A stretch of 64,000 nucleotides of DNA from Agathobaculum sp. Marseille-P7918 (GCF_900625105.1 NZ_UYYD01000006.1:57749-121748), one strand, 5' to 3'; shown: positions 33,746 through 44,552, numbered from the stretch's first letter. A program made the numbers and translations. The notes: a model not told the origin generated them from the sequence alone.

Positions 33746-34078
33746 CGTGACTGGTGCTGACGGTCGCGTGCCTGACGGCATGAGGAAAGTCCGGGCTGCA
33801 CAGGGCAAGGATAACGGATAACGTCCGCCGGGGGCGACCCCAGGAATAGTGCAACAGAGATATACCGCCGGTCTTCTGACCGGTAAGGGTGGAAAGGCGA
33901 GGTAAGAGCTCACCGCGCCCCATGGTGACATGGGGGGCCTGTAAACTCTATCCGCAGCAACGCCGACAGGGACCATGGCTTGCCCGGCCGTCCCGACCGG
34001 CGGCTTGAGGCGCGCGGCAACGCGCGTCCCAGATAGATGACCGTCCACGACAGAACCCGGCTTACGCACCAGTCATAC
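33746..34078 (+). ncRNA. rnpB: RNase P RNA (class A type)
   Basis: RNase P RNA is the catalytic subunit that matures tRNA 5' ends. Conserved cores are visible: GAGGAAAGTCCGGGC (33782-33796) near the 5' end, ACAGAGATATACCG, GGTGGAAAGGCGAGGTAAG in the middle, and ACAGAACCCGGCTTAC near the 3' end. The terminal P1 helix is GACTGGTGC (33749-33757) with GCACCAGTC (34066-34074). Exact ends are estimated from P1 and the promoter. A terminator hairpin follows. Confidence 0.96.
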
Positions 34079-34082
34079 CAAC

Positions 34083-34116
34083 ACAAAAAAGGCGCTCATT
34101 TGAGCGCCTTTTCTTC
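34083..34116. terminator. Bidirectional terminator between rnpB and rpoD
   Basis: GGCGCTCA (34091-34098) and TGAGCGCC (34101-34108) form a stem with A-runs before it and T-runs after it, ending rnpB and, on the other strand, rpoD. Confidence 0.85.
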
Positions 34117-34124
34117 TTTTTTCC

Positions 34125-35353
<1,229 letters not shown>

Positions 35354-35357
<4 letters not shown>

Positions 35358-37120
35358 ATCGTTTGTCCTCCCGCGTTTTGTTTTTTTATTCGTCCAAAGG
35401 TCAGCAGCGGGTCCTCGCCCGCTTCGGTGATCGTACCGTCTCTGACTCGCTGCATGCGTATGGTGTTTATGTATTCCTGCATTTCCTGCCGGTGTTCGCC
35501 CGGTGGGATGCCCTGATCGAGGATAGCGGACAGGAGGCTCATTTCATTCGCCTCCAGCCAGCCCTCAAACGACAGGATATCCACCATCTGGCCTTCCCGG
35601 TCGAGCGCGAGCACGCGCTCATATATCTTACGCAGCACAGGCGCGGAAAACCACGCCGGCGGCAATTCTTTTTCCAGACCCACGGCCAGCTTCTGATCGT
35701 AAAACAGCAGCCGCAGCACGTTCTCCTCCGCCTTGGCGCTTTTGACATCTGCATAGGCAAGCGTGCGGTCCTTGGGCTGCGCCATGCCGACCGGCGAGCG
35801 GATCTCGCGCCGTTCGGCGGCCTTCTGCTTTTTCTTGCGGATGTTCAGCTCGCGCCGCACCTCGACATTCATCGCCTCGGCGGTCACGCCCGCCATCTTG
35901 GCCGCGCGGCCGGCATATACCTCGCGCTCAATGCTGCTCTCGATGCCGGCAAGCATGCGCGCCGCGTCCCGCAAAAACTGCACGCGCGCTTCGTCGTCCT
36001 CCAGATCGTACTTGGCCGCGATCTGCTCGAGCCGGTAGGCGTTGTGGTCCTCGCTGCGCTCGATGAGCGCGCGGAACGCATCCGCCCCCTTGGCCTTGAT
36101 GAACTCGTCCGGGTCCTTCGCCCCGGGAATCCGGAGCACCTTGACCTGCAAATCGCATTTTTTCAAAATGTCGATCGCGCGCTGCGCGGCCGACTGCCCC
36201 GCGCCGTCCGCGTCATAGGAAATGACGATGCGACCGACATGCCGGGCGATGATGCGCGCCTGTTCCTCGGTCAGCGAGGTGCCGAGCGAGGCGACTGCAC
36301 AGTCAAATCCCGCCTGATGCAGCGCGATGACGTCCATATACCCCTCGGCTAAGATGAAATAGCCGCTTTTCGTGGTCTTGGACAGGTTGAGCGCAAACAG
36401 GTTGCGGCTCTTGTGGAAAATCGGCGTTTCGGGCGAGTTGAGGTATTTCGGCTTGGAATCGTCCAGCACACGCCCGCCGAACGCGATTACGTTGCCGCGC
36501 ACGTCGATGATCGGGAACATCACGCGCCCGCGGAAGCGGTCGTACACATGTCCTTTCTCGCTGCGGCTCAATAGTCCCGCGTCCAGCATCTCGTCGCGCG
36601 TGTAGCCCTTGGCGGTCATCGCGTCGAGCAGCGCGTGGAACGAGTCGGGCGCATAGCCCAGCCCGAAGCGGTTCATCGTGCGCCGGTGCAGGCCGCGGCC
36701 GAGAAAATACTGCTGCGCCACACGGTTCTCCGGCTTCCACAGCGTATCGTAATAAAACCGCGCCGCATCCTTGCACAGGGCGTACAGCCGCTCGCGATGG
36801 CGGGCCGCCTTCCGGTCGGCCTCGCCCTGTTCGGGCACCTGCATGCCCGCACGCGCGGCCAGATAGCGCACCGCGTCGGGAAACTCCAGCCCTTCGGCCT
36901 TCATCGTGAACGTGATGACCCCGCCGCCCGCGCCGCAGCCGAAGCAGTGGAAAATCTGCTTGTCGGGCGAGACCGAAAAAGACGGGGTTTTTTCGTTGTG
37001 GAAGGGGCACAGGCCAAAATAGTTGGCGCCGCTTTTTTTCAGCTGCACATATTGGGATACGACATCCACAATATCGTTCCGCGCGGACAATTCATCCAGA
37101 AACACGCGGTCAAACGCCAT
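35354..37120 (-). CDS. dnaG: DNA primase
   Basis: DnaG makes RNA primers for replication. The 588-residue product has the N-terminal CHC2 zinc domain ([19 protein letters not shown] with [10 protein letters not shown], about residues 36-66). The Toprim core has [17 protein letters not shown] and [17 protein letters not shown]. The C-terminal helical domain that contacts the replicative helicase is present. The ATG at 37120 has GGAGG upstream. Confidence 0.96.
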
Positions 37121-37153
37121 TTGCCCACCTCCTTTGTAGGATAGCCGGATTTT

Positions 37154-38155
37154 TTATCCGTCAATCTTGTTCCAGCTTCTAGGAATAAATAATTTTTTAT
37201 AGACCGAGATCGAATACCGGTCGGTCATGCACGCGATATAGTCGCACACGACGCGCTCGAGCGGCTCGCCCTGTGTCATCAGCACAAAATAGTCGCCGGG
37301 CAGCTCATCCGGATGGGCGACGAAATATTCATACAGTCCGCGCAGCATTTTCTTGGCGCGGGATTCCTCGCGCTGCGCCTCGGTGCCGTGATAGACATGG
37401 TCGAACATAAACTGGCGCAGCTCCATCATATCGTCGTGCACCTGCTCGTCCATGCCAATCTCCTGGTGCGTCATGCCGTATTCGATCATGGCCGTCACCA
37501 TGGTGTCGATGCGCTTGCCGTGGCTGTCGCCCAGACGGCGCCGCAGATACTGCGGGATATCGGCGTTGCGGATCAGACCGGCGCGGATCGCGTCGTCGAT
37601 GTCATGGTTGATATAGGCAATGCGGTCGGCATAGTGGATGATGCGCCCTTCGGGCGTGTCCGCTTTTTTCGCGCCCGTGTGGCACACGATGCCGTCGCGC
37701 ACTTCATAAGTAAGGTTCAGATCCTCCAGCAGGTCCACCATGCGCAGGCTCTGCTCGTTGTGCCGGAAACCGAACGGGCATACCTCGGCCAGCGCGCGCT
37801 CGCCCGCGTGGCCGAACGGCGTGTGTCCCAAATCATGGCCGAGGGCGATCGCCTCGGTCAGGTCCTCATTCAGGCACAACGCGCGCGCCACCGTGCGCGC
37901 GATCTGCGAAACTTCAAGCGTATGCGTCAGCCGGGCGCGGTAATGGTCGCCCTCGGGCGAGATGAATACCTGCGTCTTATGGCTCAGCCGCCGGAACGCC
38001 TTGGAGTGGATGATGCGGTCACGGTCGCGTTGGAAACAGGTGCGATAGGGGCACGGCTCCATTTCGCGCTGCCGTCCCTTGGAATGGTCCGCAAACGTGG
38101 CCCAAGGGGCAAGGATGCGCCGCTCCCGCTGCTCCTGCTGTTCCCGGATCGTCAT
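37154..38155 (-). CDS. Deoxyguanosinetriphosphate triphosphohydrolase-like protein
   Basis: The 333-residue protein is an HD-domain nucleotide hydrolase of the Dgt type. It shows the start FQRDRDRIIHSKAFRRLSHKTQVF, then HTLEVSQIARTVARAL for the first metal histidine. The HD pair and second helix are in ALGHDLGHTPFGHAGERAL, and the late aspartate lies in YADRIAYINHDIDDAIRAG. Such enzymes split dNTPs into nucleoside and triphosphate; the preferred nucleotide is not predictable. It lies directly before dnaG, a common clostridial order, perhaps linking dNTP pool control to replication. Confidence 0.93.
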   Translation of the reverse strand: MTIREQQEQRERRILAPWATFADHSKGRQREMEPCPYRTCFQRDRDRIIHSKAFRRLSHKTQVFISPEGDHYRARLTHTLEVSQIARTVARALCLNEDLTEAIALGHDLGHTPFGHAGERALAEVCPFGFRHNEQSLRMVDLLEDLNLTYEVRDGIVCHTGAKKADTPEGRIIHYADRIAYINHDIDDAIRAGLIRNADIPQYLRRRLGDSHGKRIDTMVTAMIEYGMTHQEIGMDEQVHDDMMELRQFMFDHVYHGTEAQREESRAKKMLRGLYEYFVAHPDELPGDYFVLMTQGEPLERVVCDYIACMTDRYSISVYKKLFIPRSWNKIDG

Positions 38156-38203
38156 GCGGCATGCACCTCCCCTATTTTTGTCCGGAAAAAATCGTCTAAA
38201 TGA

Positions 38204-38209
38204 TTTATA
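38204..38209 (-). promoter_or_regulatory. Extended -10 promoter before the dGTPase-like gene
   Basis: On the minus strand TGGTATAAA gives an extended -10 (TATAAA at 38204-38209), about 50 bases before the start codon. No clear -35 is seen. Confidence 0.4.
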
Positions 38210-38255
38210 CCAGATCGATCGTCAAAACCCTTCTTTTGTGTGCAAAAAATTTGTA

Positions 38256-38891
38256 TTATTTTATGCGCCGCCCCATGAAACGGGTCTCCATCACCTCGGC
38301 ATACACCTGCCCCGCCGTCGCTTCGGCCAGCGCGGCGTTGAGTTTTTCCTCCCCGCCCGCGGGCAGCGTGACCGTCAGCGTCACATCCGCGCCGAAATCG
38401 GTCTGTTCGACCGCGCAATCGCAGTCCGGCAGCAGATGGAGCACCAGTTCATATAAGTTATACGGGCAGGCGATCAGCGCGACCGAAAACAGGCTCATGC
38501 GCTGCACGCCCGCGGCTGCGACCGCAATCTGCGCGCCCTTGGTATAGGCGCGCACCAGCCCGCCCGTGCCGAGCAGGATGCCGCCGAAATAGCGCGTGAC
38601 CACACACAGGCAGTTTTCCAGCTGCTCGTGCCGCAGCACATCCAGAATCGGCATGCCGGCCGTGCCCTGCGGCTCGCCGTCATCCGAATAGCGCATGGCA
38701 TTGCCCTCGCGCAGGATATAGGCATAGCAATTGTGCGTCGCGTCCCAATAGGTCTCGCGCATCTCCTTGATGCGGGCGACCGCTTCCTCCGCTGTCTCCA
38801 CGCGCCACAGCCGCCCGGTGAATTTGGAGCGTTTTTCTTCAAATTTATCCTCGCCATATGCGGCGAAGGGCACAAAATAATCTTTTTCCAT
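38256..38891 (-). CDS. YigZ/IMPACT family protein
   Basis: The 211-residue protein has the N-terminal UPF0029 (IMPACT) domain with EEKRSKFTGRLWRVETAEEA, ATHNCYAYILRE and RYSDDGEPQGTAGMPILDVL, then FGGILLGTGGLVRAYTKGA. The C-terminal DUF1949 domain covers about residues 135-205. The fold resembles ribosomal S5 domain 2-like proteins. Eukaryotic IMPACT regulates GCN2, but the bacterial role is not established. The gene stands between hflX and the dGTPase-like gene on the same strand. Confidence 0.92.
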   Translation of the reverse strand: MEKDYFVPFAAYGEDKFEEKRSKFTGRLWRVETAEEAVARIKEMRETYWDATHNCYAYILREGNAMRYSDDGEPQGTAGMPILDVLRHEQLENCLCVVTRYFGGILLGTGGLVRAYTKGAQIAVAAAGVQRMSLFSVALIACPYNLYELVLHLLPDCDCAVEQTDFGADVTLTVTLPAGGEEKLNAALAEATAGQVYAEVMETRFMGRRIK

Positions 38892-38911
38892 CGTGTTTCC
38901 CCGTTTGCGCG

Positions 38912-40198
38912 TTATTCCTCCACCCGGTACTGCATCACGCGGCCGTAGGTCTTATCGTCCACGATCGCCTCGACCAGCGTGCCGTCCGCGGCATAGTCGG
39001 TCGCCTCGATCTGTGCCTCGCGGTGCAGCATATCAAGCACCGCGCCGTCGGCATAGGGAATGAGCAGCTTGACGCGGTGTTTGCCGCGGCCGAGTGCATG
39101 CTCGATGGCCACAAGCAGCGCGTCCACGCCCTCGCCCGTCTTGGCCGAAATCTTGACGCCTTCGTCCGGCCGGAAAAACGGGATGACGTCCGGATCGCAC
39201 TTGTCCGCCTTGTTGTACACCATCAGTCGCGGGATATCCTGTGCGCCCAGCTGCGCGATGACGCTTTCGACCGTTTCGGCCTGCATGCGCCAGTCCTCAT
39301 CGGACACATCGACAACATGCAGCAGCAGGTCGGCGTAGGCCAGCTCTTCGAGCGTCGCCTTGAAAGCACTTACCAGATGATGCGGCAGCTTGCGGATAAA
39401 GCCGACCGTGTCGGACAGCAAAATCTCCTGCGTGTCCGAAATGCGCTTTTTGCGCGTGGTCGGGTCGAGCGTGTCGAACAGGCGGTCGTTGGCTTCGATG
39501 CCCGCGCCGGTCAGCGTATTGAGCAGCGTGGACTTGCCCGCGTTGGTATAGCCCACGATCGCGACCAGCGGCAGCTCGGTCTTTTTGCGCTGGCGGCGCT
39601 GCACCGCGCGCACCTGCCGCACCTGCTCAAGGTCAGCTTTCAGCTTGTCGATGCGCTTGCGGATATGACGGCGGTCGGTCTCAAGCTGAGTCTCGCCCGG
39701 GCCGCGCGTGCCGATCGGGCTTTTGCCGCCGCCCGCAGTCTGGCGCACCAGATGCGTCCACATGCCGGCCAGCCGCGGCAGGATATACTGATACTGCGCC
39801 AGCTCCACCTGCAGCTTGCCTTCGCCCGTGCGGGCGCGCTGCGCGAAAATATCCAGAATGAGCGCCGAGCGGTCAAGCACGGTGCATTTGGTCAGCTCCT
39901 CAAGGTTGCGCGTCTGCGAGGGCGACAGCTCGTTATCGAACAGCACGAGCGTGGCCTCGTTGGCCTCCGCCAGCTGCCGCACTTCCTCGGCCTTGCCCTC
40001 ACCGATAAAGGTGCGGGCATCCGGCGCCGGGCGGCGCTGCAAGGTCACGGCAACGGCCTCGGCGCCCGCGGTCTCCGCCAGCGCGCGCAGCTCGTCCATC
40101 GTGCGCTCGTCCGCGTCCTGCTGCGCGTTGAACGACGGACAGCTCAGTCCGACCAATACCGCACGCTCCGGCTGCGTCTTGTTTTCCAATTCAGTCAT
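38912..40198 (-). CDS. hflX: Ribosome-associated GTPase HflX
   Basis: HflX is a GTPase that splits stalled or heat-stressed ribosomes. The 428-residue product has the N-terminal HflX domain with RRPAPDARTFIGEGKAEEV and LDRSALILDIFAQRARTGEGK. The glycine-rich GTRGPGETQLETDRR linker follows. The GTPase has P-loop VGYTNAGKSTLLNTLTG (G1), switch DTLDPTTRK (G2), LSDTVGFIRKLP (G3) and VYNKADKCD (G4). Length is standard. Confidence 0.95.
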   Translation of the reverse strand: MTELENKTQPERAVLVGLSCPSFNAQQDADERTMDELRALAETAGAEAVAVTLQRRPAPDARTFIGEGKAEEVRQLAEANEATLVLFDNELSPSQTRNLEELTKCTVLDRSALILDIFAQRARTGEGKLQVELAQYQYILPRLAGMWTHLVRQTAGGGKSPIGTRGPGETQLETDRRHIRKRIDKLKADLEQVRQVRAVQRRQRKKTELPLVAIVGYTNAGKSTLLNTLTGAGIEANDRLFDTLDPTTRKKRISDTQEILLSDTVGFIRKLPHHLVSAFKATLEELAYADLLLHVVDVSDEDWRMQAETVESVIAQLGAQDIPRLMVYNKADKCDPDVIPFFRPDEGVKISAKTGEGVDALLVAIEHALGRGKHRVKLLIPYADGAVLDMLHREAQIEATDYAADGTLVEAIVDDKTYGRVMQYRVEE

Positions 40199-40257
40199 AT
40201 TACAGATTCCTCCCCTCTCCGGGGCGTGCCCGCATCAATCGGGCGGATTTTCAAACA

Positions 40258-40304
40258 GAAAAGCCACCGAAACGCGCCTCATGAGCAACCGTTTCGATGG
40301 CTTT
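40258..40304 (-). terminator. Terminator after rpmE
   Basis: AAAGCCACCGAAACG (40260-40274) pairs with CGTTTCGATGGCTTT (40290-40304) with one mismatch, and Ts follow on the minus strand. Confidence 0.8.
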
Positions 40305-40307
40305 CTC

Positions 40308-40511
40308 TTACTTGTCCAGATTGAAACGCTTCTTGAAGCGATCAACACGTCCGCCGGTGTCTACCAGCTTCTGCTTGCCCGTGAAGAAGGGGTGGCACTT
40401 GGAGCAAACGTCAACGACGATATTCTCCTTAGTGGAGCCGGTCTCAATGACATTGCCGCAGGCACAGCGGATCGTGGTCTGCTTGTACTCGGGATGGATG
40501 CCCTGTTTCAT
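40308..40511 (-). CDS. rpmE: 50S ribosomal protein L31 (zinc-binding type)
   Basis: The 67-residue product is L31 of the large subunit. It keeps the zinc ligands of the C+ form: [12 protein letters not shown] contributes the first pair and [17 protein letters not shown] the second. The zinc form is used when zinc is sufficient, and cells often have a zinc-free paralogue elsewhere. A GGTG-type ribosome binding site precedes the ATG. It is monocistronic. Confidence 0.95.
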   Translation of the reverse strand: MKQGIHPEYKQTTIRCACGNVIETGSTKENIVVDVCSKCHPFFTGKQKLVDTGGRVDRFKKRFNLDK

Positions 40512-40567
40512 GTTGTTTCACCTCTTTCCACGGGAAATCACAAAATTTCTCTTGCAGTCGTAAGGAT

Positions 40568-40596
40568 ATGATACCATACCCGGCGACAAAATGCAA
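40568..40596 (-). promoter_or_regulatory. Sigma-A promoter of rpmE
   Basis: TTGCAT (40591-40596) and TATCAT (40568-40573) on the minus strand are 17 bases apart. Confidence 0.65.
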
Positions 40597-40599
40597 GCA

Positions 40600-41058
40600 T
40601 TATTTTTCATATACCAGATTTTCTTCCGTCCAATCTTTCAGCACCGGAATCATGGACGCGGCAAGCGCCTTTGCGCCCGCCAGATCGTGCAGCAGATAGT
40701 TGCCGCACTCGATGCGGCTCGCGCCCGGGATCTCCCCTTCGTAAGACGCGATGAACGCCATGCTCTCACGCACCAGATCAATCGCGTCCGCGGGCGCCAT
40801 ATCGCGCACGAGGAAGTAAAAACCGGTCTGGCAGCCCATCGGGCCGCAGTAAATGATGCGGTCGGCAAAGCGCGAGTTGCGCGTAAACGTCGCAAACAGG
40901 TGCTCGAACGTGTGCCCGGCCGCGGGCTGGATGTAAGTACCGGCATTGGGATACACCATGCGGATATCATAGGTCGTGATATCGCCGTCGATGCGCGAGG
41001 TGTACATGCCCGGCTTTAATTTATCGTGATTGACTTCAAAGCTCGCAATGCGCTTCAT
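40600..41058 (-). CDS. luxS: S-ribosylhomocysteine lyase LuxS
   Basis: LuxS cleaves S-ribosylhomocysteine to homocysteine and DPD, the precursor of autoinducer-2; it is part of the activated methyl cycle. The 152-residue product has the metal site HTFEHLFATFTRNS (His-x-x-Glu-His), the catalytic CGPMGCQTGFYF with the second metal-binding Cys region, and the usual start ASFEVNHDKLKPGMY. It overlaps the upstream MATE gene by 4 bases (ATGA), so the two are translated together. Confidence 0.96.
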   Translation of the reverse strand: MKRIASFEVNHDKLKPGMYTSRIDGDITTYDIRMVYPNAGTYIQPAAGHTFEHLFATFTRNSRFADRIIYCGPMGCQTGFYFLVRDMAPADAIDLVRESMAFIASYEGEIPGASRIECGNYLLHDLAGAKALAASMIPVLKDWTEENLVYEK

Positions 41059-42443
41059 GATTTCTTCTCCTTTTCCGCGCCCAGATACCGCAGCTCCGTG
41101 CAGTACTCACGCCACAGCAGCACATACGAAATAAAGAACGCTGCGATCTCCGCGATCGGGAACGAGTACCAGATCGCAGCCAGACCGAAGAACTTGCCCA
41201 GCAGCCATGCTGCCGGCAGGATGATGACCAGCTGACGGCAAACCGACACGATCAAGCTGTTCATGCCGCGCGCCGTCGCCTGGAACAGGGTGGAATTGAT
41301 GATACCGAAGGCCGCGCCCAGGAAGGACAGGCTGATGATTTTGAGCGCCGGCACACCGACCTCGAGCATGTCCGCAATTGCGGCTTCGTCCGTGCGATCG
41401 ACGAACATCATCAGCATCTGCTCCGGAATGATCTGGAACACGATCAGGCCGATAAACATGATGACCACCGCCGCTGTCAGCGTGATCTTATAGGCGCCGA
41501 ACAGACGGTTCTTGTTGCGCGCGCCGTAGTTATAGCCCATGACCGGCAGCGCGCCCTGGTTGAGGCCGAACACCGGCATAAATACGAAGGTCTGCAACTT
41601 GAAATAAACCGCCAGAACATTGACCGCAGTCTGCGAAAAACCGATCAGGATGGCGTTGAGTCCGGCCGTCATCACGGAAACCACGCTCTGCATGACGATG
41701 CCGGGCAAGCCCACGCGATAAATATCCTTGACCGTCTGGATGCGCCATCTGAATTCGCGCATGTTGACCTGCAGCACCTTCTGATGGACAAACACACCCC
41801 ACAGACCGATCAGCATACCGAAGATCTGGCCGATGACGGTGGCGAGCGCCGCGCCGCGCACGCCCATTTCCGGGAACGGGCCGATACCGAAGATCATCAG
41901 CGGGTCGAGAATGATGTTGATGATGGCGCCGGTAAGACCCTGGCACATCGGGATAATCATGTTGCCGGTGGACTGCTGGAGCTTTTCACACATCATCGAG
42001 ATCATAACGAAGATGCTCAGGCCCACGGCGATATGCGAATACTGGATCGCCTGCACCGTGACGTCCTCCGCCGCGCCGAACGCGCGCACGAATACGCCCG
42101 ACAGGCCAAAGCCCAGCACCAGGAACACGATGCCGCCGATCACCGCCAGCGCAATGCCGTGTTCGGCCGCCGAATTGGCATGCAGACGGCGCTTTTCGCC
42201 CAGACGGCGCGCGATCAGCGAGTTGACGCCGACGCCCGTGCCGACGCCGATCGCTACGACCAGCGTTTGCAGCGGAAAGACCAGCGAAACCGCAGCCAGT
42301 GCGCTCTGCGAATACTGCGCCACGAAGATACTGTCCACGATGTTGTACAGCGCGTTGATAATCATCGAGATCATCGCGGGCAGCGCCATCGAGAAGATCA
42401 GCGGGCCCATGCGCGCCGTGCCCATTTTGTTTTGTTCTTCCAA
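41055..42443 (-). CDS. MATE family efflux transporter (NorM/DinF-like)
   Basis: The 462-residue protein has 12 predicted membrane helices. The N-terminal repeat has ALYNIVDSIFVAQYSQSALAAV and VGTGVGVNSLIARRLGE; the C-terminal repeat has FGLNQGALPVMGYNYGA, typical of MATE exporters. The start is a TTG at 42443 with GGGGGA 7 bases upstream; the nearby ATG at 42450 is out of frame. Overlap with luxS suggests coupled expression. Export of an AI-2-cycle product is conceivable but is pure inference. Confidence 0.92.
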   Translation of the reverse strand: MEEQNKMGTARMGPLIFSMALPAMISMIINALYNIVDSIFVAQYSQSALAAVSLVFPLQTLVVAIGVGTGVGVNSLIARRLGEKRRLHANSAAEHGIALAVIGGIVFLVLGFGLSGVFVRAFGAAEDVTVQAIQYSHIAVGLSIFVMISMMCEKLQQSTGNMIIPMCQGLTGAIINIILDPLMIFGIGPFPEMGVRGAALATVIGQIFGMLIGLWGVFVHQKVLQVNMREFRWRIQTVKDIYRVGLPGIVMQSVVSVMTAGLNAILIGFSQTAVNVLAVYFKLQTFVFMPVFGLNQGALPVMGYNYGARNKNRLFGAYKITLTAAVVIMFIGLIVFQIIPEQMLMMFVDRTDEAAIADMLEVGVPALKIISLSFLGAAFGIINSTLFQATARGMNSLIVSVCRQLVIILPAAWLLGKFFGLAAIWYSFPIAEIAAFFISYVLLWREYCTELRYLGAEKEKKS

Positions 42444-42516
42444 GACTCATTCCCCCTAGCCAAAACGAAGCCGCCCCGGAACTTGTCCGGCGCAGCTGCT
42501 TTTTTACCTACTTAAT

Positions 42517-42545
42517 AGTGTACGAAAAATAAAAAAAGATTGCAA
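42517..42545 (-). promoter_or_regulatory. Sigma-A promoter of the MATE-luxS operon
   Basis: TTGCAA (42540-42545) and TACACT (42517-42522) on the minus strand are 17 bases apart, just downstream of the HAD gene. Confidence 0.6.
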
Positions 42546-42553
42546 GCCATTTC

Positions 42554-43207
42554 TCACAGTTTTCCGCATAATTCGTCAAAGGATTGTTCCACCACGATGT
42601 CGCTCGCCGCGCGCAGCTCGTTTTCCCCCGCAGCGTAGGCCGGCTCCACCATGCCGCAGACCTGAAACCCGGCCTTTTTCGCCGTGGTGCAGGCATAGGG
42701 CGCATCCTCAAACACCATGCAGTCCGCGGGCGCAAGCCCCATTTTCTCAGCCGTCATCAGATAGATATCCGGCTGATGCTTGGAAATGCCCACATCCTCA
42801 ATGGTCAGCATAAACTCAAAATAGCCCATCATATCCCGGTCGCGCAGCGCCTTTTCCGCGTGGCGGCGTGCGGTCAGCGTCGCGATCGCCATCTTGACGC
42901 CCCGCGCGCGCAGCCCATCCAAAAACGCGATCACGCCGTCCTTGGGCTTTGCGATCGTCTCATAGCGCGATGTGATCAGCTTGTCCATCCCCCCCACCAG
43001 CCCCGCCGCACCGCCGGGCAGGTCGTAACGCTCGGCGAAATACTGCGCCACCTGCGGCTGGGAAAAGCCCTCGCACGCCGCATACTCCTCGTCCGTCACG
43101 TTCAGGCCGAACTGCTTGAGATATCCCTGCGTCAGCCGTTTCCACACCGGCATGGAGTCGAGCAGCGTGCCGTCCATATCAAAAATCGCGCCTTTTACTT
43201 CGTGCAT
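42554..43207 (-). CDS. HAD-superfamily phosphatase (beta-phosphoglucomutase-like)
   Basis: The 217-residue protein has all HAD motifs: IFDMDGTLLDSMPVW with the nucleophile and acid/base Asp, AIATLTARRHAEKAL for motif II, KHQPDIYLMTAEKMG with the motif III Lys, and CMVFEDAPYACTTAKKAG for motif IV. A helical cap (about residues 15-85) places it with beta-phosphoglucomutase-type small-molecule phosphatases. The substrate is unknown. The ATG at 43207 follows GGGAGGAAAG. It lies just after the ClC gene on the same strand. Confidence 0.9.
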   Translation of the reverse strand: MHEVKGAIFDMDGTLLDSMPVWKRLTQGYLKQFGLNVTDEEYAACEGFSQPQVAQYFAERYDLPGGAAGLVGGMDKLITSRYETIAKPKDGVIAFLDGLRARGVKMAIATLTARRHAEKALRDRDMMGYFEFMLTIEDVGISKHQPDIYLMTAEKMGLAPADCMVFEDAPYACTTAKKAGFQVCGMVEPAYAAGENELRAASDIVVEQSFDELCGKL

Positions 43208-43233
43208 GTCGTTCTTTCCTCCCGGAAACAATC

Positions 43234-44529
43234 TCATTTGGTTTTGCGGTCGATAAACTGTGGCCGCATCTTGGAATACAGGATCTTCTGCTCGCTGTAC
43301 AGGCCGTAATAGCCGCTGAGCATATAGGAAATGGCGATCACCAGCGCAAACAGCGCAAGGCCGTCGCCGCCGAACAGCTCAAACGCCAGCAAAATCGAGG
43401 TCAACGGCGAATTGGTCACGCCGCAGAATACCGCCGTCATGCCAAGCCCCGCCGCAAACGAAGGCGACAGACCGAAAAAGCCGCCGTAGGCCGCGCCGAA
43501 CGTCGCCCCGATGAACAGAACGGGCACGATTTCGCCGCCTTTGTAGCCCACGCCGATCGTGACCGCCGTCAGCACCAGCTTGATAAAGCACGCCGCATAG
43601 TCGGCCTCGCCCGCGACTGCGCGTTCGATGACCGCCATGCCCGCGCCGTTATAATCCCGTGTGCCGAGCAGCAGGGACGCGATGACAACCACCAGACCGC
43701 CCACAGCGATGCACAGATATTGATTCGGAATGTACTTTTTGAACAGATGGCCGATGCGGTGGAACACGATGCACACCACCGCGCTGAGCACGGCGCACAC
43801 CACGCCGAACAGCACGAGCTTGACCAGCAGCAGCGGCTCCACCTCGTGCGGAACGCCGGAAAGCGAAAACGCGGTCGTCGCACCGCCAAGGGCCAGCGCC
43901 ACGCGGTGCGCGATCACCGACGCGAGCACGCACGGGAACAGCGCCGCGTAATACATCACGCCCACGCTGATGACCTCCATGGCGAAAATGCTCGCCGCCA
44001 GCGGCGTGCCGAACAGCGCGGCAAACCCCGCCGCCATGCCGCACATCGTGATCGTGCGGCTGTCCTTATCGTCCAGATGCATCCAGTGGCCGATGTTGCC
44101 CGAGATCGCGCCGCCCAGCTGGATCGCCGCGCCCTCGCGGCCGGCCGAGCCGCCGCACAGATGCGTCAGGATCGAGGTGATAAAAATGCTCGGCGCAAGG
44201 CGCAGCCGCACCGGATGGTTTTCCCGTACGGATGTCAGGATGAAATTCGTGCCGCGCTCGAGCGGCATATCCGCCCGCTTGTACCAAAAGGCGATGAACA
44301 CGCCGACAAACGGCAGCAGATACAGCAGCCAGTCATACACAGCGCGCATCTCCTGCGCCCATTCGAGCGCCAGATGGAACGCCGCGCCCACCGCGCCGAC
44401 CACCAGGCCGATCACCACCGAGAACACACACCAGCGCAGGAACACACCGCCGCCGCGCCGGGTCCGATACGCCAAGCCATGCAGCAGACGAACCGCCGCG
44501 CCGAACGTTTTCCGGCTTCCACTCTCCAT
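43234..44529 (-). CDS. ClC-family anion channel/antiporter (possible fluoride type)
   Basis: The 431-residue protein has about 10-12 membrane helices and ClC selectivity motifs. GGSAGREGAAIQLGGAI carries the gating glutamate (GREG), GVGYKGGEIVPVLFIGATFGA stands in the place of the GxFxP loop, and FCGVTNSPLTSILLAFE is the helix N region. LERGTNFILTSVRE in the N-terminal part differs from the GSGIP loop of E. coli ClcA. Together with GGEIVP this points to the CLC-F (fluoride/proton) branch, but that is from memory of the family. The ATG at 44529 has GGGG at 7 bases; an ATG two codons upstream is too close. Confidence 0.85.
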   Translation of the reverse strand: MESGSRKTFGAAVRLLHGLAYRTRRGGGVFLRWCVFSVVIGLVVGAVGAAFHLALEWAQEMRAVYDWLLYLLPFVGVFIAFWYKRADMPLERGTNFILTSVRENHPVRLRLAPSIFITSILTHLCGGSAGREGAAIQLGGAISGNIGHWMHLDDKDSRTITMCGMAAGFAALFGTPLAASIFAMEVISVGVMYYAALFPCVLASVIAHRVALALGGATTAFSLSGVPHEVEPLLLVKLVLFGVVCAVLSAVVCIVFHRIGHLFKKYIPNQYLCIAVGGLVVVIASLLLGTRDYNGAGMAVIERAVAGEADYAACFIKLVLTAVTIGVGYKGGEIVPVLFIGATFGAAYGGFFGLSPSFAAGLGMTAVFCGVTNSPLTSILLAFELFGGDGLALFALVIAISYMLSGYYGLYSEQKILYSKMRPQFIDRKTK

Positions 44530-44552
44530 ATTCATTCCCCTTTCCGACAAGA

